NCBI GenBank assembly: GCA_002686595.1
Contig: NYXZ01000108.1
Span: forward strand, 1 to 64,000
Direction: 5' to 3'
DNA from: Planctomycetota bacterium
GTDB taxonomy: Bacteria; Planctomycetota; UBA1135; GCA-002686595
Length of the DNA stretch: 64,000 bases
How positions within the stretch are numbered: position 1 is the stretch's first letter; each line of letters begins with the position of its first letter. Positions 57,382 to 64,000 of the stretch are shown here, piece after piece. Below the pieces are notes generated by a model that saw only the letters and a program-made list of their open reading frames with translations, was not told where the DNA came from and searched no databases. The position numbers and the translations under genes are program-made.

Positions 57382-58953
57382 CTACTTGGGCTTGACCGGG
57401 GTTTCCTTGTCAGCGGCGTTCTTGACGCCCTTGACGCCTTGAACCCCCTTGACGCCCGTGACACCTGGGGCCGGTGCCGTGCGTGCTCCGCTGGTCATGC
57501 CGGCGCGGCACACGCCGGAGACGATGACCTCCACGGACTCCTTGGAAGGATGGTTGACCGCCACCTTCAGCATGGCCTTGAAGTTGCCATCCGAGCCCTC
57601 CGGCAGTCCGTCCAAGCGCAGTTCCACATCGATGGCATTCTGCCCCGGCACCGGGCGCGAGGAAAAGCTGAAGTACTCGCCATAAGTGAACTCGCGGTTT
57701 TGGAAGGGCCCGAGGCTCACTTCCGGCGAACCGAGTTCGAAATCCGGATCGTGGCTCGTGATGCGGACTGTGCGCGAGAGCACCAGTCCCGGGCGCACGA
57801 TGCCCAGGGAAACAAAGGCCGGGCTATAGGTGATCACGCCGCGCACGCGAGCACTGATATTGGCGGTGGCCGTCTGCACGCCGGGTGCGGCGCCGTGGGC
57901 ACCGGGCTTGTCATGGCCGTGGCCATCGTCCACTTCCGCAACGGCCACATCGCTCAGGACCTTGAGCGGATAGCTGACCGTGCCTTCCTTGAGCCCCGGC
58001 CCGAGATTGACCGTGGCCCGCCAGTGGGTCGCCTTGCCATGCTCGTCTGGATCAACCGCTTCCAGACCGATGCTCAGCCCCTGGGGCATGACCCGCACAC
58101 GGGAGTTATCCAGGGTCAGCAAAACGCTCTGGCCCTTGGCTGTACGGAAGTCGACGGTCTTCTCCAACTCCACATCGTCGGAAACCTCGCCGAAGTTAAC
58201 GAAGGTCGGAGTGATGTTGAAGTAGGGCTCGACGAAAGCCGAGAGGGACAGCTGGATCGTCTTGCGCGGCTCGTTGGCGGCGATGTTGATGCGGCTCGAG
58301 GCGTTGTTGCGCTTGTTCTTGGTGGCCAGGGTGGCGGCCAACTCAATCTTGCGCCCCGGAGGAATCGGGTCGCCGAAGTTGTAGATCACCATCTCGCCGG
58401 CATCGTTTTCCACCAGCATCTGGGCCACCGTGCAGCCGCAAGTGGGCTTGGCCTGGCGAATGATGAGGTCGCTGGTGCCGGCGCTTTTCAAGCTGAATGT
58501 GTGGTCGAGGACCGCGCCCTGGGTCACCTTGCCGAAGTCGTGTTTCTCGGAGCCGAAGGCGTACTCGAGCTTGGCTCCGGGATCGATGTCTTCATTGCCA
58601 GTGACGGCCATGCCCAGGCCCTTGGCGTCGGCTCGGGCCTTTTCCTTGGCGGCTAGAGCGGCTTCAACTTCCTTGGTCTTGAGCTCCTGCTCGCCGGGGC
58701 GCAACTGGTCCAGCGAGGGTTTCTCGACCGGGGCCAGATCCTCCGGACGCGGGGGAGCCACTACCTCCGTCTGGGCGGTTTGCTCGGCCGGCTCAGCCGG
58801 GGCCTGCGCTGTGGCAGTCCCTTGGTCGGTGGATGCCGGGGGCTTTTGCGCCTCGGCGCCGCAGGCGGTCAGCAGGAGCAGGCAGGGGATGAGGCGGGCG
58901 AAGGATTGAATCGAGGGCAAGGTCATGACACGCGGGTGGGGCGAGGCGCTCAA
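57382..58953 (-). CDS. DUF1573 domain lipoprotein
   Basis: Lipobox LLLLTAC; HDFGKVTQGAVLDHTFSLKSAGTSDLIIRQAKPTCGCTVAQ; C-terminal VTGVKGVQGVKGVKN tripeptide repeats. Confidence 0.88.
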   Translation of the reverse strand: MSASPHPRVMTLPSIQSFARLIPCLLLLTACGAEAQKPPASTDQGTATAQAPAEPAEQTAQTEVVAPPRPEDLAPVEKPSLDQLRPGEQELKTKEVEAALAAKEKARADAKGLGMAVTGNEDIDPGAKLEYAFGSEKHDFGKVTQGAVLDHTFSLKSAGTSDLIIRQAKPTCGCTVAQMLVENDAGEMVIYNFGDPIPPGRKIELAATLATKNKRNNASSRINIAANEPRKTIQLSLSAFVEPYFNITPTFVNFGEVSDDVELEKTVDFRTAKGQSVLLTLDNSRVRVMPQGLSIGLEAVDPDEHGKATHWRATVNLGPGLKEGTVSYPLKVLSDVAVAEVDDGHGHDKPGAHGAAPGVQTATANISARVRGVITYSPAFVSLGIVRPGLVLSRTVRITSHDPDFELGSPEVSLGPFQNREFTYGEYFSFSSRPVPGQNAIDVELRLDGLPEGSDGNFKAMLKVAVNHPSKESVEVIVSGVCRAGMTSGARTAPAPGVTGVKGVQGVKGVKNAADKETPVKPK

Positions 58954-59320
58954 TGTGAGAGCGGAGTGAGGCTGGCGAGGGACTGATGTGGGTGGGAAAG
59001 TAAGCTGAATATCCTACCCCAATCGGCAGGGGGATGCCCCGGACAGGACCGGGAGCCCAGAATACTGACCAAAAACTGGTGAGCCGGGCAGGGGAATACG
59101 GTCTCCGCCTGGCATTCGACGGGCACCAATGTGGAAAAATCTGCCCACCATCCGGTGGAGCTGTCCGCCCTTGCGCCCCCCGCGCCCGCCCGCTGAACGC
59201 CCGTGGGCTCCGCGTCTGGGCCTGGACAGGCAGCGGAATGCCCGCGTCCTTCGCTCGGGGCCAGCCCAGGGGCGTCCCTCCAACGTGGGATGGGGCGGGC
59301 AGCGTCCCTATAATCCGGCC

Positions 59321-59905
59321 ATGGCGCAGCCAAACAGCACCCCGATGCGGGCCCTCGTACTCCTCTTACTGTGGACCGGACTCTGCGCCTGCCCCTCGCT
59401 GCCCAAGGCCGAGGACTGGCTGGATGTGGGGTTCAGGAGCCCTCGCCAGACCTTTCACACGTTCCGCACGGCCCTGGCCGACGGCCAGCAGGCGGGCCTC
59501 GAATACCGTTGTTTTTCCGGGGCTTTCAAGGCTCGGGAGGGCCTCAGCGCCCTCACCTACCACGAGTTCCGGGAACAGCTCCTGGAGGATCAGCCCCTGC
59601 TGCGGACCTTTTTCTCCCGGGCCGCCGTGACCCAGGTCACTGTCAAGGGCAAGAAAGCCGTGCTGGAGGCAAAAGTGGCTGGCCGGGCCCTGCTCCTGGA
59701 ATTGGTGCGGGAGGACTACTGGGAGATGTGGGATGGCGAGGAGTTGCTCGACGATGCCCTGGTGCCGGACCTGGGCCAACTGCTCAGCCAGGAACCCGGC
59801 AAGCCGGACCTCGAGATCCGTTTACCGGCCGCCCACATCACCCCTACTGAAGTGCGCCTCGGGGGCGAGTGGAAGATCAACCGCATTGATCTTCCCAACC
59901 CCTGA
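59321..59905 (+). CDS. Small lipoprotein of unknown function
   Basis: Signal/lipobox [11 protein letters not shown]; 194 aa ORF from ATG 59321. Confidence 0.65.
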   Translation: MAQPNSTPMRALVLLLLWTGLCACPSLPKAEDWLDVGFRSPRQTFHTFRTALADGQQAGLEYRCFSGAFKAREGLSALTYHEFREQLLEDQPLLRTFFSRAAVTQVTVKGKKAVLEAKVAGRALLLELVREDYWEMWDGEELLDDALVPDLGQLLSQEPGKPDLEIRLPAAHITPTEVRLGGEWKINRIDLPNP

Positions 59906-60048
59906 AGTCCTGGCGCTGGATTGTCGATTCTGTAACAGACGAACCGGGCCCCCCACGCTGGATGGGGCGTCCGGCTCTTCATTACCATGGGTGCCTCCCC
60001 ACCCCAATCCCCAACAGCGTCTCCACCCCGATTCCCTTCAGGACAACC

Positions 60049-62805
60049 ATGGCAGTTAAATCCAAACGCTCGGCGGGCAAGGCCCGTGGCACCCGCACCG
60101 TTTACTACTTCGGCGATGGCAAGGCCGACGGCGATCGCAGCCAACGCAACTTGCTCGGCGGCAAGGGCGCGAACCTGGCGGAGATGTGTCGCCTGGGGTT
60201 ACCGGTGCCAGCTGGCTTCACGATTACGACGGAAGTCTGCACGGCCTATGATCGGACCGGAGGGCGCTATCCCACGGGCCTCAAGAAGGCCGTGGCCGCA
60301 GCCCTCGTACGGGTGGAGAAGTCCATGGGCAAGCGGTTTGGCGATGCGGGTAATCCTCTCTTGCTCTCGGTGCGTTCCGGCGCGCGGGTCTCCATGCCCG
60401 GCATGATGGACACGGTGCTCAACCTCGGTCTAAACGACACAACGGTTGTTGGCCTGGCGGCCCGCTCCGGCAGCGAGCGCTTCGCCTGGGACGCCTATCG
60501 ACGCTTCGTTCAGATGTACGCGGATGTGGTGCTGGGGGTGAAAGCCGAAGAGGGCAAGGAGGTGGCCCCCTTCAGCGAGGCCCTGGAGGCCATGAAGAAG
60601 AAGCGCCGGGTAGAAGAGGACACCGAACTCTGCGCAGCCGACCTGCGGGAACTGGTGACCACCTTTAAGGAAATCGTCCGCAAGGCCACCGGCCAGGCCT
60701 TCCCGGAAAAGCCACAGGATCAACTTTGGGGGGCGATTGGCGCGGTCTTCGGTTCCTGGAACACGGAGCGCGCCAACGCCTACCGCGAGATGAACAACAT
60801 CCCCGGGGACTGGGGTACGGCCGTCAATGTGATGGCCATGGTCTTCGGCAACATGGGCGAGGATTCTGGCACTGGGGTGGCCTTCACCCGCGACCCGGCC
60901 AATGGCGAGCGCGTCTTTTACGGCGAGTTCCTGATGAATGCCCAGGGCGAGGATGTGGTGGCGGGCATTCGCACTCCCATGCCTATCGATCAACTAGCCG
61001 CCGTGGCACCGGCCTCTTGGAAGGAGCTGCTGCGCATTCAGAAACTGCTAGAGGATCACTATCGGGACATGCAGGATATCGAGTTCACCATCGAATCCGG
61101 GCGCTTGTTCATGCTCCAGTGCCGGGCCGGCAAGCGCACGGGTTTTGCCGCCGTGCGCATCGCCACCGACATGGTGCGCGAGAAACGCATCACCAAGGAA
61201 GAGGCTCTACTGCGCGTGGAACCAGCGGCTCTTGACCAACTGCTGCAGCCGGTTTTCGACGCCGACGAACAGGCCACAGCACGCCGCGCCGGGCGCGTCA
61301 TGACCACGGGCCTCAACGCCGGGCCCGGCGCCGCCACGGGGCGCATCGTCTTCACGCCCGACCGCGCCGTGGAGCTGGCCGCCCAGGGCGAACCGGTCAT
61401 CCTGGTACGCATCGAGACTTCACCGGAGGACATCAAGGGCATGCAGGCCGCCGAGGGCATTCTGACGGCCCGCGGCGGCATGACCAGCCATGCGGCCCTG
61501 GTGGCGCGCCAGATGGGCAAGGTCTGCGTGGCCGGCGCCGGCGAGTTGATGGTCAACTACCACGACTGGGTGATGGGCGTGGATGACACGATCCTGGAGG
61601 AGGGCGATTGGCTGAGCCTCGACGGCACCACCGGCGAAGTCATCAACGGCCGCCTCTCCACCCAACCCTCGGAAGTGGACACGGCCCTGTTCGGCACCAA
61701 GGCGCGTGCCGCCAAGGCCCGCGCGGGGCAGACCTGGAAGTGCTTCAACCGCATCATGGGTTGGGCTGACGGTGCTCGACGCCTCAAGGTGCGCACCAAT
61801 GCGGACCAACCGGATCAGTGCCGCACGGCCATCGCCTTTGGCGCAGAGGGCATCGGCCTGTGCCGAACGGAGCACATGTTCTTCGGCGAAGGCAAGATCG
61901 ACGCCGTGCGCGAGATGATCCTGGCGGACACTTTGGAGGAGCGCAAGGCGGCCCTCAAACGCCTCCTGCCCCTGCAACGCCGAGACTTCGAGGGCATCTT
62001 CAAGGAGATGGGCACGCGCCCGGTCACCATCCGCACCCTCGATCCGCCCTTGCACGAGTTCCTGCCCCACGATGACGACGCCATCCGCGAACTGGCGCGC
62101 ACCATGGGAGTGCCCGCGGAGCAACTGCGCAACAAGGTCGACTCCCTGGCGGAATCCAACCCCATGCTCGGCCATCGCGGCTGCCGCTTGGGCATCACCT
62201 ACCCGGAGATCACGCAGGTCCAAGCCCGGGCCATCTTCGAAGCAGCCTGTAATGTGGCCAAGCGCACGGGCAAGAATCCGCGCCCTGAAATCATGATCCC
62301 GCTGGTGGGAGACGCCGCCGAGCTGGCCTCCCAGGCAGCCATCACGCGAGCTGCCGCCGAGGAGGTCTTCGCGCGCAAGAAAATGCGCCTGCCGTACCTG
62401 GTGGGCACCATGATCGAACTGCCGCGGGCCGCCCTGACCGCCGACGCCATCGCCGGCGAGGCGGAGTTCTTCTCCTTCGGCACCAACGACCTGACCCAGA
62501 CCACCTGGGGCATCAGCCGTGACGACGCGGGCAAGTTCATTCCCATCTATGTGGAAGCTGACATCATGCCCGGCGACCCCTTCGCCAGCCTGGATGTGAC
62601 CGGCGTCGGACGCCTGATGGAAATCGCCGTGGCCGACGGCCGCGCCACGCACAAGGGCCTCAAGATCGGCATCTGCGGCGAGCACGGCGGCGACCCCGCC
62701 TCCATCGACTTCTGCCACCACCTGGGCTTGGACTATGTTTCGTGCTCACCCTACCGCCTGCCCATCGCCCGCCTGGCCGCCGCCCAATCGGCCCTGCGAG
62801 AATGA
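60049..62805 (+). CDS. ppdK: Pyruvate, phosphate dikinase
   Basis: [91 protein letters not shown]. Confidence 0.98.
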   Translation: MAVKSKRSAGKARGTRTVYYFGDGKADGDRSQRNLLGGKGANLAEMCRLGLPVPAGFTITTEVCTAYDRTGGRYPTGLKKAVAAALVRVEKSMGKRFGDAGNPLLLSVRSGARVSMPGMMDTVLNLGLNDTTVVGLAARSGSERFAWDAYRRFVQMYADVVLGVKAEEGKEVAPFSEALEAMKKKRRVEEDTELCAADLRELVTTFKEIVRKATGQAFPEKPQDQLWGAIGAVFGSWNTERANAYREMNNIPGDWGTAVNVMAMVFGNMGEDSGTGVAFTRDPANGERVFYGEFLMNAQGEDVVAGIRTPMPIDQLAAVAPASWKELLRIQKLLEDHYRDMQDIEFTIESGRLFMLQCRAGKRTGFAAVRIATDMVREKRITKEEALLRVEPAALDQLLQPVFDADEQATARRAGRVMTTGLNAGPGAATGRIVFTPDRAVELAAQGEPVILVRIETSPEDIKGMQAAEGILTARGGMTSHAALVARQMGKVCVAGAGELMVNYHDWVMGVDDTILEEGDWLSLDGTTGEVINGRLSTQPSEVDTALFGTKARAAKARAGQTWKCFNRIMGWADGARRLKVRTNADQPDQCRTAIAFGAEGIGLCRTEHMFFGEGKIDAVREMILADTLEERKAALKRLLPLQRRDFEGIFKEMGTRPVTIRTLDPPLHEFLPHDDDAIRELARTMGVPAEQLRNKVDSLAESNPMLGHRGCRLGITYPEITQVQARAIFEAACNVAKRTGKNPRPEIMIPLVGDAAELASQAAITRAAAEEVFARKKMRLPYLVGTMIELPRAALTADAIAGEAEFFSFGTNDLTQTTWGISRDDAGKFIPIYVEADIMPGDPFASLDVTGVGRLMEIAVADGRATHKGLKIGICGEHGGDPASIDFCHHLGLDYVSCSPYRLPIARLAAAQSALRE

Positions 62806-64000
62806 GCGTCGGCCTCAAGACGCGAGCAACCAAACTCCTCTGCTGCCCTGGAGCACTGGCCCTGGCGGCCAGCATGAGCCTGGCGGCGTCCCTGCCCGCC
62901 CAGGAGATTCCCCGCGAACCGGTCACCCGCAGCTTCGTGGTGGCCTTCGAGCGTGCGGACCATTGGGCCCTGCGCTGCATCGCCCTCAGTTCCCTGGGCG
63001 AGCTTTGGCATCCAGTGGGCACTCCAATTGTGTTGGAAGCCCTGGAGTCCAAGGATGATGAGCTGCGAGCCTTCGGCTTGGAGGTACTGCGTGGCTCCCT
63101 GCCAGAGCTACTGCCCCATGTGGCCAGCCATGACTTGGTTGAGCGGTTGATAAAAAAGGAGCTCGGGGAAAAGAACGAGCTCTACGCCGGGCGCGTCCTC
63201 GACCTCCTGGCCCGCATCTTCCCCCAGGCGGGCGAACTGGATGCCAAGGGCTGGAAGCGCTTTTGGTCCAAGGAGCGCAAGAGTTACGCGCCTCTCCCCT
63301 GGCCGCCCGCGGGCTGGACGCTGGCGGATGAGGCACACGAAACCCTGGCTGGCACCATGGTGGAGCGCGCCTTTGATCTCTCCCAGGACGGCCTGGAAGT
63401 GATGATCTGCATCGACTCCACCGGCAGTATGCAGGAGACGATCGACGCCGCCCGGGACGGCTTGGCGGACATCATCGCGCTCTTGGCCGGCATCGCGCCG
63501 GATCTCAAACTGGGCCTCGTGCACTACAAGGATCTGGGCGAGCCCGTCCCCGCCGCCGAGGTCATCCGCAAACTCTCGGAGAAGGTGGAATCCGTGGAGA
63601 AAGCCCTGGGAAGGTTGGTGGCGGAGGGCGGCGGCGACATCCCCGAGCGCGTGGAAATGGGCCTGGCCCTGGCCCTCGACCCGGATCGCGGCTGGACCCC
63701 AAAGGCCAACAAGATCGTGCTGCTGATCGGCGATGCGCCAGCCCACGCGGAAGCCCTGCCGGAAGCCATCGACCTGGTCCGCGCCGCCTTCGAGAAGCCC
63801 TTCGGCCAGAGTCCCCGGGAGGCCCCCGAGAAAGGCTCGCGCCGCACGTCCACGGGCGCCAACCGCCCCTTCGTCACCTCCGCCATCGCCGTGGGCCGGG
63901 GCGGCATCCCAGCGGAGGTGGCGGACACCATGACGCGCATCGCAACCGCCGGAGGCGGAGCCTATGGCACCCTGGCCCTGGGCGGTGATGCCCGCGCCAG
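62802..64000 (+). CDS. Secreted von Willebrand factor A domain protein (truncated by window edge)
   Basis: Open frame not in the ORF track because it has no stop before 64000: [34 protein letters not shown]..., HEAT-like region, [34 protein letters not shown] overlap with ppdK. Confidence 0.85.
   Translation, partial: MSVGLKTRATKLLCCPGALALAASMSLAASLPAQEIPREPVTRSFVVAFERADHWALRCIALSSLGELWHPVGTPIVLEALESKDDELRAFGLEVLRGSLPELLPHVASHDLVERLIKKELGEKNELYAGRVLDLLARIFPQAGELDAKGWKRFWSKERKSYAPLPWPPAGWTLADEAHETLAGTMVERAFDLSQDGLEVMICIDSTGSMQETIDAARDGLADIIALLAGIAPDLKLGLVHYKDLGEPVPAAEVIRKLSEKVESVEKALGRLVAEGGGDIPERVEMGLALALDPDRGWTPKANKIVLLIGDAPAHAEALPEAIDLVRAAFEKPFGQSPREAPEKGSRRTSTGANRPFVTSAIAVGRGGIPAEVADTMTRIATAGGGAYGTLALGGDARA

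Noticed and set aside
55933-58656. 907-aa plus-strand ORF
   Set aside because: Entirely antisense to the second PilB/GspE-like ATPase and the DUF1573 gene, both with clear family motifs; typical high-GC shadow ORF.
37527-59000. Long run of minus-strand genes as a genomic island
   Set aside because: Contents are mostly housekeeping (dnaG, rpoD, rsmA, pil genes) with no integrase, tRNA-bounded direct repeats or evident compositional break by eye.

Overview
High-GC bacterial chromosomal segment, densely coding, read by eye from the sequence and the supplied ORF track. About 45 protein genes are supportable. They include: tgt; a PLP aminotransferase; comF; an M16 peptidase; gatCAB; a TolC/HlyD/MacB-type efflux operon; guaA-guaB; a GT4 glycosyltransferase; a NUDIX hydrolase; rho with a long disordered N-terminus; tRNA-Pro(CGG); a HEAT+vWA protein; selB divergent from a TIGR01212-type radical SAM gene; a zinc-ribbon protein; the dnaG-rpoD pair; ksgA/rsmA with a pentapeptide-repeat N-terminal extension; an FGE-like lipoprotein; an OmpA lipoprotein; an HTH+TM protein; tandem CNNM/CBS proteins; a histidine kinase; a type IV pilus/T2SS ATPase cluster (PilC, two PilB/GspE-like ATPases, PilT); a DUF1573 protein; ppdK; and a second secreted vWA protein running off the right edge. 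No CRISPR array, transposase, prophage or defence island was recognised. The most unusual signals are non-coding. (1) A dispersed repeat family has an almost invariant core, C7-TT-G7-CT-G9-AACCA, with two units in front of tgt and four units between the OmpA and HTH genes. (2) A pair of similar 'terminator + anti-Shine-Dalgarno' elements brackets the GT4 gene. (3) A ~400-nt leader with an extended -10 promoter precedes dnaG-rpoD. (4) Several micro/minisatellites lie inside or at the ends of genes (ksgA, rho, GT39-like, DUF1573). Lineage is uncertain; the gene complement (DUF1573, FGE, vWA/HEAT, HTH-TM) is reminiscent of Planctomycetota or relatives, but this is only inference.
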